Source: an uncultured Alphaproteobacteria bacterium (lineage in GTDB: Bacteria > Pseudomonadota > Alphaproteobacteria > UBA7985 > CAJQQZ01). Taken from it: DNA of 39,162 bases. Shown one piece after another: positions 7,786 to 16,187 of the stretch. The position numbers and the translations under genes were made by a program. Each line of letters opens with the position of its first letter. The stretch's first letter is position 1. The notes beneath the pieces were generated by a model that was not told the DNA's origin, did no database searches, and worked only from the letters and a program-made list of their open reading frames with translations. Where the stretch lies: the NCBI GenBank assembly GCA_905480575.1, contig CAJQQZ010000127.1, forward strand, positions 1 to 39,162, written 5' to 3'.

Positions 7786-10697
7786 TAGCTTTTCCCTCCG
7801 AAGATTTTCGTCGCTTTTTGGAGTGTTTTGGCAAACTGTGATCCGTAACGAACAGAGCTTGGGCGCTCAGCCATACCTGGAGGTGTTGGCAAGCTTTCAA
7901 ACTGTGGCTCGGTTACTGCTTGATCGTTGGCTTCAGCTTTGCGCATGGATACGCGTAAATCATACCAAGCTGCTTGTCCTGTAACTGGATCAGCGACTGC
8001 ATAGCGATAACCTGAACCCTGATCCGGGAGAAGTTCTGAGATTAGATGGTTCATCAAGAAACCTTTTTTGGCTTCAGGTGCGTCTTTTTCCAAATTCCAA
8101 GAACCTGAACGCTTGCCGATCGCGTTCCAAGTCCAAACGGTTTGGTCGTTAACGCCTTCCATGACTTGGACTATGACTTTGATTTGGCTATGGCGGCTGG
8201 AAAGGTAGGCCCAGTCTCCGGTCACCAGATCATGCTTGTCAGCAAGTGACTGTGGAATATAGAGCGGGTTATGACCATGAATCTGTCTAAGCCAGGCGTT
8301 TTGTGAACCCCAAGAGTGGTACATCGCCATTGGGCGCTGTGTAATGGCGTGAAGCGGGAATTCTTCCTCGTCATTATCGATGTCTTCGAACGGTTCATAC
8401 CAGAAAGGCAGGGGATCGAAGTATTTCTCTACGCGTGCTCTGTGCTCATCAGGTGGTTGGTGGTCGCCATGTCCTTGAGCCGCCAAGCGGAACTTAGCCA
8501 TCGGCTCTGAGTAGAGTTGAATAACAACACGTTCAGCTTTCGGGATGAAGCCCATTTCAGTTGCATAATCGAGATAGGCCTGATTGGAGTGCTTAAAGTA
8601 ATGCATCTCATCGGGCATTTTGTCATGCCAGAAACAGCCATTGTCGATATAGGCTTGCAGCTGGTTCGGATTAGGTTCGCCTTTACCCTTTTTCGATCCG
8701 TCTTTACCGCGGAAGCCAGCAAGAGGGCCCTGACCAGGTGTGCGTTCGTGATTAACGAGGTAATCCGGGTAACCACCAGGGAATTTGGCGGAACCATCTT
8801 CGTTAGTCATGCCAGGCAGACCAAGTCGAGCGCCCAGATCCAAAACAACGGACTGGAACGCGCGAACATCACGATCAGGCTCTAGAACGGGCTGGCGAAT
8901 TGAGTCTGTTGGACCGTCCGCGTCAGAGATCGGACGATCAAGTAGTGAAATCGCATCCCAACGCTCCAGATAGGTCGTATCTGGCAAGATTATGTCTGCA
9001 TAAGCAACAGTTTCAGAAAAGTAAGCATCTGAATAGATGATGTTCGGTATCTTATACTCGCCAGTAGCTGGATCTTTATCCGTCAACATCTTCATTGTGT
9101 CTGTGGTGTTCATGGCAGAGTTCCAAGCCATGTTTGCCATGTACATAAAGAGCGTATCAATAGGGTAGGGATCACCCTTCCAAGCATTAGTGATGACCAT
9201 GTGCATCATACCGTGGGCGGAAAGAGGAGCTTCCCAAGAGAAAGCTTTATCGATCCGGTTTGGTTGACCGTTCTCATCAACAATCAGATCTTCTGGTCCC
9301 ATTGTGAAACCAAGCGGCGGTCCTGGCATTGGCTTGTTCGGACCAATTTGATCCGGACGACCAGCAGGCTTTGGCCCAGGTGGGATAGGGCGTGGGAATG
9401 GAGGCTTGTAGCGGAAACCGCCTGGTGTATCGATTGAACCCAGCAGAACCTGCAACATATGCAATGAGCGACAAGTATGGAAACCGTTAGAGTGGGCAGA
9501 GATGCCGCGCATGGCGTGCATCGCAACTGGGCGGCCAATCATCTTCTCGTGACGCTGGCCCGTCCAATCAGTCCAAGGCTGATCAATAACTACCTCTTCC
9601 TTGAAAGCAACGTCTGACATTTCTTTGGCGAGGCGGTAGATTGTGTCAGCCGGAACACCGCAACGTTCAGCGGCGTTCTCCGGGCTGTACACGTCATCAA
9701 GATAGCGCTCAGCCATTAGCTGGAAAACGGGTTTGGCAACTTGGCCGCGCTTTGGCTTGAATTCACCTTTGAGCGCTGCGTCCATCAAACCAGATTCAGC
9801 CGTGACGGCTTTATCTGTTTTGCGGTTCCAGACCATTGGATTGCCGTCCTTGTCACGAACAAACAAACCATCGTCGGCACCGCCTGGGTTCTGGATAACA
9901 AGCCAGCTGCAATTCGTATAACGCAGCAAATAGTTAACGTCGATCCAGCCGTTCTTCATTATGACGTTAATCATGGCATTGATGAACAGGCCGTCAGTAC
10001 CAGGGCGAATACCGATCCATTCGTCAGCGATTGCTGAGTAGCCAGTACGCACAGGGTTGACTGAAACGAATTTAGCGCCGTTTCCTTTGATCTTCGACAG
10101 ACCCATTTTTATTGGGTTTGAATCATGATCTTCAGCAACACCGAACATCATCATGTACTTGGCACGGGGCCAATCAGGCTCCCCAAACTCCCAGAATGAG
10201 CCGCCGATAGAATAGAGACCACCAGCCGCCATGTTGACCGAGCAAAATCCGCCATGAGCCGCGTAGTTTGGCGTACCAAACATGGATGCCCACCAACCGG
10301 TCAAACCTTGGCTTTGGTCACGCCCGGTAAAGAAAGCAAGTTTACGTGGGTCAGTGTTGCGGATGTTAGACAACAAACCAGTAACAGTTTCTAGCGCTTC
10401 TTCCCATTCGATTTCTTTGAACTCACCAGAGCCACGTTCACCAACGCGCTTCAATGGTTTTGAAAGACGAGCAGGGGAATAGTGCTGCATAATGCCAGCA
10501 GACCCCTTGGCACAAAGCACGCCCTTGTTTAGTGGATGGTCAGGATTACCTTCAATGTAGCGTATCTTGCCGTCTTTCAGGTGAACCTTAATGCCACAAC
10601 GGCAAGCGCACATGTAACAAGTGGTCGTTTTGACTTCATCGTTGAGCGGCGTGTTGTATTCGATTTCGGGTTCGCCAGGTCTAGTGTCCGGTGCCAT
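7785..10697 (-). CDS. soeA: Molybdopterin catalytic subunit of SoeABC sulfite dehydrogenase
   Basis: This large DMSO-reductase-family molybdoenzyme oxidises sulfite to sulfate in the cytoplasm. The N-terminal [4Fe-4S] motif is C-x2-C-x3-C (residues 27, 30, 34) with a fourth Cys at 62 (VLCAKG), followed by the molybdopterin domains. The segments ACRCGIKV, FTGRDQSQGLTGWW and GGFCSVNMAAGG are those I associate with SoeA proteins rather than periplasmic DmsA. No Tat signal precedes them, which also fits SoeA. I prefer ATG 10697 (970 aa) because AAAGG lies 7 nt ahead of it; an in-frame GTG at 10721 would overlap a palindrome and has no ribosome site. Molybdopterin-family membership is certain; polysulfide or thiosulfate substrates are less likely alternatives. 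Confidence 0.88.
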   Translation of the reverse strand: MAPDTRPGEPEIEYNTPLNDEVKTTTCYMCACRCGIKVHLKDGKIRYIEGNPDHPLNKGVLCAKGSAGIMQHYSPARLSKPLKRVGERGSGEFKEIEWEEALETVTGLLSNIRNTDPRKLAFFTGRDQSQGLTGWWASMFGTPNYAAHGGFCSVNMAAGGLYSIGGSFWEFGEPDWPRAKYMMMFGVAEDHDSNPIKMGLSKIKGNGAKFVSVNPVRTGYSAIADEWIGIRPGTDGLFINAMINVIMKNGWIDVNYLLRYTNCSWLVIQNPGGADDGLFVRDKDGNPMVWNRKTDKAVTAESGLMDAALKGEFKPKRGQVAKPVFQLMAERYLDDVYSPENAAERCGVPADTIYRLAKEMSDVAFKEEVVIDQPWTDWTGQRHEKMIGRPVAMHAMRGISAHSNGFHTCRSLHMLQVLLGSIDTPGGFRYKPPFPRPIPPGPKPAGRPDQIGPNKPMPGPPLGFTMGPEDLIVDENGQPNRIDKAFSWEAPLSAHGMMHMVITNAWKGDPYPIDTLFMYMANMAWNSAMNTTDTMKMLTDKDPATGEYKIPNIIYSDAYFSETVAYADIILPDTTYLERWDAISLLDRPISDADGPTDSIRQPVLEPDRDVRAFQSVVLDLGARLGLPGMTNEDGSAKFPGGYPDYLVNHERTPGQGPLAGFRGKDGSKKGKGEPNPNQLQAYIDNGCFWHDKMPDEMHYFKHSNQAYLDYATEMGFIPKAERVVIQLYSEPMAKFRLAAQGHGDHQPPDEHRARVEKYFDPLPFWYEPFEDIDNDEEEFPLHAITQRPMAMYHSWGSQNAWLRQIHGHNPLYIPQSLADKHDLVTGDWAYLSSRHSQIKVIVQVMEGVNDQTVWTWNAIGKRSGSWNLEKDAPEAKKGFLMNHLISELLPDQGSGYRYAVADPVTGQAAWYDLRVSMRKAEANDQAVTEPQFESLPTPPGMAERPSSVRYGSQFAKTLQKATKIFGGKS

Positions 10698-10718
10698 TTT
10701 TGTGCCTTTGTTCGTGAA

Positions 10719-10737
10719 CACTGCGTGTGTCGCAGTG
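10719..10737. promoter_or_regulatory. 7-bp perfect inverted repeat just upstream of soeA
   Basis: CACTGCG (10719-10725) and CGCAGTG (10731-10737) are separated by 5 nt. The dyad lies 22 nt ahead of the chosen soeA start. It could be an operator or a stem-loop in the soe mRNA leader; no T-run follows, so it is not a terminator. Confidence 0.45.
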
Positions 10738-11009
10738 CGTTTGGATCGTGCAATTCGCGAAAACGTTTACATCCCGTTGAAGCGTTAGAATGTCGTCGTA
10801 AAGCAAAGCAGTCTGCGCTCAAAATAGAAATGCACCAATCGAATAGATAGGTCCAGTCTGTACGGCCTTATGAAGCCAGAATGAAACGAGTGTTTAGGCC
10901 AATTTCGCACGTTGTGTATTAGGGGGTAATCTAGACCAAAAAGTTCCTGGCCTTATCAGAGAAGAGGTATAGGTAAGTAGTAAGACTTTAATTACTGGAC
11001 CCTTGCTTA
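10738..11009. other. Intergenic region between divergent soeABC and the SAF-domain oxidoreductase
   Basis: This stretch should hold promoters for both directions. Two adjoining palindromes, TTCGCGAA (10754-10761) and AAACGTTT (10761-10768), lie on the soe side and are possible protein-binding sites. No small gene, RNA or clear -35/-10 pair is seen. The downstream ATG at 11010 has no obvious ribosome-binding site. Confidence 0.35.
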
Positions 11010-12344
11010 ATGTCCCTCTATCAACAACTACAAATCCGTCGAGAACAGTCAGATCCAATCCGTGTTGGCGTGATTGGTGCAGGCAAGTTTGGTACAATGT
11101 TCTTGTCTCAGGCGAATAGATTGCCTGGCGTTCATGTCGTTGGAATCGCTGATTTAGCGCCTGACGTTGCACGGTCAAACCTGCTGTTGGCGGATTGGAA
11201 GCTAGAACAGTTTTCCGCTGTTTCCTTGGATTCAGCCCTTCAAAGCGAGACGACCTGTATTCTTGACGATTCAGCCCTGCTGATCTCATTCAGCCAATTG
11301 GACATCATCGTTGAATGCACCGGTAATCCTGTAATCGCTGTTGATCACATCCTCTCAGCCTTTGATCATGGGAAACATGTTATTTCCGCCACTGTCGAGG
11401 CGGATGCTGTTTGTGGTGCGGCGCTTTCAAAGGCAGCAGCCCAAGCCGGTGTCATTTACTCAATGGCTTACGGCGATCAACCCGCCATGGTTTGTGAGCT
11501 CGTTGATTGGGCCAGGGTTTGTGGTTTCAAAGTCGCTGCTGCGGGCAGGGGGCACAAGTGGCTGCCGGAGTATAGGTTTTCTACACCCGATACGATCTGG
11601 GACTATTGGGGGCTCACCAAAGAACAGGCCGAGCGAGGGCGCCTAAACCCAAAGATGTTCAATTCGTTCTTGGACGGCACAAAACCGGCCATTGAGTCAG
11701 CAGCGATTGCGAATGCTTGTGGCCTGGACGTGCCGGCTAGTGGACTGGCCTATCCAATCGGTTCGATTGATCAGATACCTACCTTGATGCGGCCTAGGTC
11801 TGAAGGTGGCGTTCTAGAGGGATCTGGGATGGTCGAGGTCATTTCATCCATGACGGAAGATGGCAGTGAACTTGAATACAACATTCGTAAAGGTGTCTGG
11901 GTCTGTGTCGAGGCAGACAGTGATTACCAGAGGAACTGTTTCGAGGAATACAAAGTGCAGACGGATGAGAGTGGGCGTTATATGTCACTCTACAAACGTT
12001 GGCATTTAATAGGCCTGGAATTAGGGATGTCGTTGGCATCAGTTGGCCTTCGCGGTGAAGCTACTGGAACAGCCTCTGAATTCAGAGCAGATGTCGTTGC
12101 TGTCGCCAAAAAGGATTTGCAACCTGGGGAAATATTAGATGGGGAGGGCGGTTTTACTGTCGCGGGTCAACTGCGCCCATCTGCTGTTTCCGTTGCTGGG
12201 AAAGCTCTGCCGTTGGGCTTAACTGGCAATGTTAAAGTGATCCGGGCCGTCAAAGCTGATCAAATATTGACGTACGGTGACGTTGAGTTAGATGAGAGTT
12301 TAACGGCTGTGAAATTACGCCGATCCTTGGAGACAGGGTTGTGA
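11010..12344 (+). CDS. NAD(P)-dependent oxidoreductase with C-terminal SAF domain
   Basis: This 444-aa protein combines a Rossmann domain (GAGKFG at residues 23-28) of the homoserine-dehydrogenase or dihydrodipicolinate-reductase-like type, a middle catalytic region and a C-terminal SAF domain (about 350-430, with LQPGEILDGEGGFTVAGQL). Such proteins are often called homoserine dehydrogenase-like, but they lack a true homoserine dehydrogenase layout and their substrates are mostly undefined; some act on sugar acids or sugar-derived compounds. Its stop overlaps the start of the serine hydrolase gene by 4 nt, so the two are translationally coupled. The reaction cannot be named from the sequence. 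Confidence 0.85.
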   Translation: MSLYQQLQIRREQSDPIRVGVIGAGKFGTMFLSQANRLPGVHVVGIADLAPDVARSNLLLADWKLEQFSAVSLDSALQSETTCILDDSALLISFSQLDIIVECTGNPVIAVDHILSAFDHGKHVISATVEADAVCGAALSKAAAQAGVIYSMAYGDQPAMVCELVDWARVCGFKVAAAGRGHKWLPEYRFSTPDTIWDYWGLTKEQAERGRLNPKMFNSFLDGTKPAIESAAIANACGLDVPASGLAYPIGSIDQIPTLMRPRSEGGVLEGSGMVEVISSMTEDGSELEYNIRKGVWVCVEADSDYQRNCFEEYKVQTDESGRYMSLYKRWHLIGLELGMSLASVGLRGEATGTASEFRADVVAVAKKDLQPGEILDGEGGFTVAGQLRPSAVSVAGKALPLGLTGNVKVIRAVKADQILTYGDVELDESLTAVKLRRSLETGL

Positions 12345-13399
12345 GAGTACTGAAATTTCTATTGATAGCTGTCGTTCTCGGGGCGTTTAACAGTACTCTT
12401 GGTCACACAGAAACTCTGACAGAAAAAATTGCTGTTGCATTCGAAGCCGGTGAGTTCCCTGGTCTGCATTCCGCCATCGTCATTAAAAACCGGAAGGTTT
12501 TGGCTGAGAACTATTTCTCTGGCAAGGATGAGAACTGGGGAAGAAAGATTGGGATCATCGATTTCACGGAGGATAGTCTTCATGACGTGCGGTCAATCTC
12601 TAAATCTATCGTTGGCCTGCTCTATGGCATTGCGCTGGATGAGGGGAAGGTACCTGGACTAGACGAAAGTTTGATGGAGACTTTTCCTGAGTATAAAAAA
12701 TACGCCAGTTCCAAGAGGAAGCGCATTAAAATTCGCGACGTGCTTTCCATGAAAATGGGGGTCAAATGGAATGAGGACATCCCCTACACGGATAAGAAGA
12801 ACAGTGAAGTTGCGATGGAATACGCAAAAGATCGCTACAAATTCGTGCTAAGTCGAAAGATGGTCGGCACGCCAGGTGAAAAGTGGACCTATAACGGCGG
12901 AGCGACTGCACTTTTGGCTCGGCTGATCGAGAAAGGGACGGGGCTGTCGGTCGATGAGTATGCGAAGGCGCAGCTCTTTGGTCCCTTAGGCATAAAGCAC
13001 TTCGAATGGAACAGAAGTTGGGATGATGTGCCCATCGCTGCATCTGGCCTGCGCATGACGATGAGAGATTTGGCAAGAATTGGTCAGATGATTGCTGATT
13101 GGGGCGTATATGAGGGGCGGCGTGTTATCTCCAAAGACAGATTACAGTTCTTGTTCGAACCTCAAGCCCACCCCGGACATTTTCGCTTTGCTAATCATTG
13201 GTGGGTTGCGCCCATTGGAAATCCACCCTCGACCATATTTGCGCTGGGGAACGGTGGCCAACGGTTGAGCGTTAATCCAGAAGCCGGTATCGTTACTGTT
13301 GTGTTCGCCGGAAATTACAATCACGCCGACTATTGGAGCACACCGCTGAAATTGATTAACGGGTACTTTGTACCGGCATTGCTCGAACAAACGGATTGA
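12341..13399 (+). CDS. Exported serine hydrolase of the beta-lactamase/esterase (class C) family
   Basis: A signal peptide (residues 1-22) sends this 352-aa enzyme to the periplasm. The nucleophile motif Ser85-Ile-Ser-Lys88 follows DVR, and Tyr184 in WTYNGGA is the likely general base, as in 6-aminohexanoate-dimer hydrolase and EstB-type esterases. The third motif is a Gly-Asn-Gly-Gly-Gln segment near residue 307 instead of KTG, as is common in esterases. It probably cleaves an ester or amide, and the substrate is unknown. The start is GTG, overlapping the stop of the upstream oxidoreductase gene by 4 nt. The two may act on the same compound, outside and inside the cell respectively. Confidence 0.85.
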   Translation: MRVLKFLLIAVVLGAFNSTLGHTETLTEKIAVAFEAGEFPGLHSAIVIKNRKVLAENYFSGKDENWGRKIGIIDFTEDSLHDVRSISKSIVGLLYGIALDEGKVPGLDESLMETFPEYKKYASSKRKRIKIRDVLSMKMGVKWNEDIPYTDKKNSEVAMEYAKDRYKFVLSRKMVGTPGEKWTYNGGATALLARLIEKGTGLSVDEYAKAQLFGPLGIKHFEWNRSWDDVPIAASGLRMTMRDLARIGQMIADWGVYEGRRVISKDRLQFLFEPQAHPGHFRFANHWWVAPIGNPPSTIFALGNGGQRLSVNPEAGIVTVVFAGNYNHADYWSTPLKLINGYFVPALLEQTD

Positions 13400-13411
13400 A
13401 GGAGACGAAAG

Positions 13412-13813
13412 ATGCCAAAACATACAGGGCAATGCCTTTGTGGAGCCATCAAGTTTGAAATCACCGGAGAAATGGCGGCACCACATGCCTGCCATTGCAG
13501 TCAATGTGTTCGGCAAACCGGGCATTTCAACGCTTCTACGCAAGTAAAAAGGTCGGAATTCAAGTTCTTAGAGGACCGAGGTTTGAAGTGGTACAAGTCG
13601 TCAGATTTTGCACAGCGTGGCTTTTGCAGCGAATGCGGCACGGCCATCTTCTGGGACGACGGTGGTGATATGGTCAATTTTTCCGTGGGGAGCCTTGATC
13701 AACCGACAGGGCTGAAAATAGTCAGCCATATCTTCGTGGATGAAAAACCGGATTACTATGATCTTGAGGACGATCTACCCAAGTACGCGAGCTATGATCA
13801 ACCGATTGATTGA
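13412..13813 (+). CDS. GFA-type (CENP-V/GFA) zinc-binding protein
   Basis: This small 133-aa protein of the glutathione-dependent formaldehyde-activating family has zinc ligands C8-x-C10, C27-x-C29-x2-C32 and C72-x2-C75, the usual two-site pattern. The family is named after an enzyme said to speed S-hydroxymethylglutathione formation, but most members have no proven activity. The ATG at 13412 has a strong ribosome site (GGAG 8 nt ahead) and lies 12 nt after the serine hydrolase stop, so it is probably the last gene of that operon. It converges on the next minus-strand gene with 16 nt between the stops. Confidence 0.85.
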   Translation: MPKHTGQCLCGAIKFEITGEMAAPHACHCSQCVRQTGHFNASTQVKRSEFKFLEDRGLKWYKSSDFAQRGFCSECGTAIFWDDGGDMVNFSVGSLDQPTGLKIVSHIFVDEKPDYYDLEDDLPKYASYDQPID

Positions 13814-13829
13814 GTTTGGGCATTCGGAA

Positions 13830-14324
13830 TTAAGTTGGTAACAACTGTTCTGAGTAAGTATATCGCGAGCAAGGTATTGGCAACGAAGCGATAAAAGGCA
13901 TCCCGTCAAAATTCACTTTGCGGATCAACTTTTGATACTGAACAGTAACAGTAAACTGATACAATCTACTGGTCATGGATGTGTGGATTTGACTAAGATG
14001 GGTTTCCCCAGACAGCGCTTCTAGATAGTGGCTAGCAACCGCTTTGTCATGATCACCACTGACTGTTGCCATTGCTTCGTCAGGATGTGTCTCGAAATCA
14101 TAGCGCAGACACTTGGCCGTAAGGCATTCGCGACCGAGATTAACAATGGAAGGTGGTGACGTTGGTGTTAACATCTGAGGTTCTGAGATCATCAAATATC
14201 GCAAAAAAGGGCAATCTCTTCTAATTTCGCCACCATTTTGTTTTAGGTAATCATCGAAATCTTGAATTTGGGCGGAAGTCTCTCTTAGGAGCAATGGTTT
14301 TGAAAAGGTGAGATCTCTAGTCAT
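13830..14324 (-). CDS. Cassette protein B, copy 1: ~164-aa protein, faintly PAS_5-like
   Basis: The family is not known to me, but this protein is a clear paralogue of the one at 16125-16613 (roughly 40% identical by eye). Shared landmarks are KPLLL near residue 9, D-Y-L-x-Q-x-G-G (about 25-32), RxDCPFL (about 35-41), PPS and a TAK at about 69-71, EALxGETHxS (about 103-112) and YxKLI (about 129-133). The order, with a charged helix, a hydrophobic strand and a late YxKLI strand, is reminiscent of the short PAS_5 proteins common in alphaproteobacteria; that is a weak inference. There is no signal peptide. Its ATG overlaps the stop of the small upstream gene by 4 nt (ATGA), so the pair is translationally coupled. 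Confidence 0.75.
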   Translation of the reverse strand: MTRDLTFSKPLLLRETSAQIQDFDDYLKQNGGEIRRDCPFLRYLMISEPQMLTPTSPPSIVNLGRECLTAKCLRYDFETHPDEAMATVSGDHDKAVASHYLEALSGETHLSQIHTSMTSRLYQFTVTVQYQKLIRKVNFDGMPFIASLPIPCSRYTYSEQLLPT

Positions 14325-14509
14325 TGAAGAGCCTTATGTGCTGCCCCATCCAGAACACGGTTGAATTCTACCCACATCATAATGTTGAGATATTCTCGTT
14401 CATCGGGGTTAAGGGTGCCCGGTGCTTTGTCGCTAAAGTACTTTTGGAAAGTGGTCGCTAAAACATCTTTAGAAAATTGCTCAAGTACCTCAATAGGATC
14501 TCGTTTCAT
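14321..14509 (-). CDS. Cassette protein A, copy 1: 62-aa small protein
   Basis: This short acidic, helical protein is homologous to the C-terminal two-thirds of the 82-aa product at 16619-16867. The shared core is LxxxFQKYF/LNRYF followed by DEREYxxIMxWVE (about residues 36-48). I do not know the family. In both copies it directly precedes the ~163-aa cassette protein B, here with a 4-nt overlap, so the two products probably act together. It lacks the N-terminal 20-30 residues present in copy 2. There is no signal peptide and no membrane segment. Confidence 0.7.
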   Translation of the reverse strand: MKRDPIEVLEQFSKDVLATTFQKYFSDKAPGTLNPDEREYLNIMMWVEFNRVLDGAAHKALQ

Positions 14510-14633
14510 TATTTTGCGCCCAATGAATTCTGTAGGTTCCTACTAATTTAGAAAACAATTTTATCCTTGTACAGCCGAAATTTCTTCAACGTTATGCTAA
14601 GCTACGGAATCTTAAGGCGTGAAAACCCACTTC

Positions 14634-15219
14634 TTATTTGTAACCGATGCCAATCAGTCTTGGTGGCATCTTCGCAACATAAATCTGCAAATCAGAAAAA
14701 CCCTTGTAAGCGTAGTACTCAAAAAAATGAGGGCTGAAACGGTAACAGTCGGGATCGCCGTGTGTTTTATAGCAGGCAGTGCCATGACCTTCACTGTATG
14801 ACCATTTTTTGATGACACAAGATTTGAAATTCACAAATCCTGGAACACCGATAATCATCGGCGCACCTTTTTTCAATACACGGCGCATTTGCTCAACGGA
14901 CAGCCAAAACATTGGATCGTGCTCCAGCATCGATACAGAGATGACACAATCGAAATACTCGTCTTCCCATGGCAATTCGTGAGCGCTGCAATACTTGATC
15001 TCGAAATGTTCGAAGACACCACAATGCGGTTCGTCAATATTGACGCCAACGCCCTCTATTTCATCTCTGTTCTCGCGAATATATGGCATGAGGTCGAGCG
15101 CTGTCGCCCACTGCTAGTATCCTGCCTTTGGGCGAAACCATGCGGAGAATTTTGTCGTAAATCTTCTGTTCGCTAAGCTTCTTTGGGACGTCTAGCCATT
15201 GAGCCTCAATTTGTGCCAT
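14634..15219 (-). pseudogene. Class I SAM-dependent methyltransferase, frameshifted
   Basis: Two reading frames together encode one methyltransferase. The first runs from ATG 15219 (AAGGA 8 nt ahead) and contains the glycine-loop strand GRILAVGD near residue 35. The second is open to 14634 and contains motif II/III (HELPWEDEYFDCVISVSMLEHD) and the rest of the Methyltransf_11 fold, ending with KMPPRLIGIGYK. They join at about 15098-15110, where one extra base (or two missing) shifts the frame. The second frame alone starts at an internal ATG (15089, 151 aa) and lacks the SAM-binding loop, so it should be inactive. A sequencing error is possible. The gene lies between the two cassette copies; its substrate is unknown. 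Confidence 0.7.
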
Positions 15220-15407
15220 TGTCGTATTCCTTGATTATTTCCGCTGTTTAGCCATCAGCGTAGGGGGGAAGTCAACTGCTTTGATTCTGTTTTTTTGGCA
15301 AAGGGCACAACCGTTGGTATTTGCAACAAGATCACAAATTCGTGAATCTGGCTCTCGCATCCGTTCTTCGGATTAAAATTACGTTTACTGCCTTTATCTT
15401 TCTTTAT

Positions 15408-15438
15408 AGCGGGGCAACGATCACTATAGTGCCTCGCT
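15408..15438. promoter_or_regulatory. Hairpin with inner palindrome upstream of the GNAT-like gene
   Basis: AGCGGGGCA (15408-15416) pairs with TGCCTCGCT (15430-15438) over nine positions with one G-T pair, and the 10-bp perfect palindrome CACTATAGTG lies at 15422-15431. The structure ends 23 nt before the GTG start at 15462. It could be an operator or a leader stem-loop; it has no T-run. Confidence 0.4.
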
Positions 15439-15461
15439 GATAATACTAAAGGGCGGGTATA

Positions 15462-16187
15462 GTGGATTTTGATCCAGGAATTTTAGCGGAAGCGATGGTG
15501 CTACTGAGGAGAGCCTTGGGTGATCATGGTTTACAAATCGAATTTATTTCTGACATCCATGAATACAAAAAGAGGGTTGAACAAGCTAGAGCAGAAGAAG
15601 TTGATCCTCAGTTCAGTCCTGATCTCTTTGATTTCCATTCTGGGATCTTTGTTGGCCTCTTGTTGCTCGATAGCAACAAAAAAATAGTTGGCGGGCAGTC
15701 GCTTCGCTTGGAATCCTTAGGTTCCTCCAATTTGAAGAAAATAATCTTTAATCAACAATCGAGGTTGTATGGAAGAGGACCTCAAGGTGGAGAATTAACC
15801 TCGAGCTTTAGTTCTGGGACCGAGGTGCTTTCTGGACAAATTGTCTACCATGGAGGCTTTTGGGTCGCAAAGAGTTATCAAAGAAGGTCGAAATCCGGCT
15901 TCAATACAGGAGCGGTGTTCATAAAATACGCACACTTAGTGAGTCTCGCGAAATGGAATCCTGATTATATATACGGCTACATGAAGCCTGAAATGGTCTA
16001 CAATGGACTGGCTGCCCAGTATTGGATCCCGCATGTCCTACCATGTCTGTTCCAGTGGGATAAAGTTCCAGATCAACATCATTGTTCAGAATGGGAGTTT
16101 CTTTGTTACATCACGCGTGTAAATCTAGTGGAGCAAGCCTCGTTCATAAACGATGGGCGTTTTTTGGACCATCAGAGCAGCAGTTAA
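15462..16187 (+). CDS. Unrecognised protein, 241 aa, possibly GNAT-like
   Basis: I cannot place this protein with confidence. The middle part (about residues 62-185) has the look of a GNAT acyltransferase fold: a strand VGLLLLDSNKKIVGGQSLRLE, a later HGGFWVAKSYQRRSKSGF stretch where acyl-CoA-binding loops usually sit, then LVSLAKWNPDYIYGYM and an Asn-Gly-Leu segment. There is no signal peptide or membrane helix. It starts with GTG after the strong site AAGGGCGGG. It is the only plus-strand gene in this stretch, standing between the two cassette copies. Its last 63 nt overlap the 3' end of the second cassette gene B on the other strand, which is long for a convergent overlap. Confidence 0.65.
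   Translation: MDFDPGILAEAMVLLRRALGDHGLQIEFISDIHEYKKRVEQARAEEVDPQFSPDLFDFHSGIFVGLLLLDSNKKIVGGQSLRLESLGSSNLKKIIFNQQSRLYGRGPQGGELTSSFSSGTEVLSGQIVYHGGFWVAKSYQRRSKSGFNTGAVFIKYAHLVSLAKWNPDYIYGYMKPEMVYNGLAAQYWIPHVLPCLFQWDKVPDQHHCSEWEFLCYITRVNLVEQASFINDGRFLDHQSSS

Noticed and set aside
10738-11009. Riboswitch ahead of soeABC or the SAF-domain gene
   Set aside because: Only short palindromes are seen; no conserved riboswitch core could be recognised.
15090-15219. Programmed frameshifting in the methyltransferase gene
   Set aside because: No slippery heptamer or following pseudoknot is apparent at the join; a simple indel explains it better.
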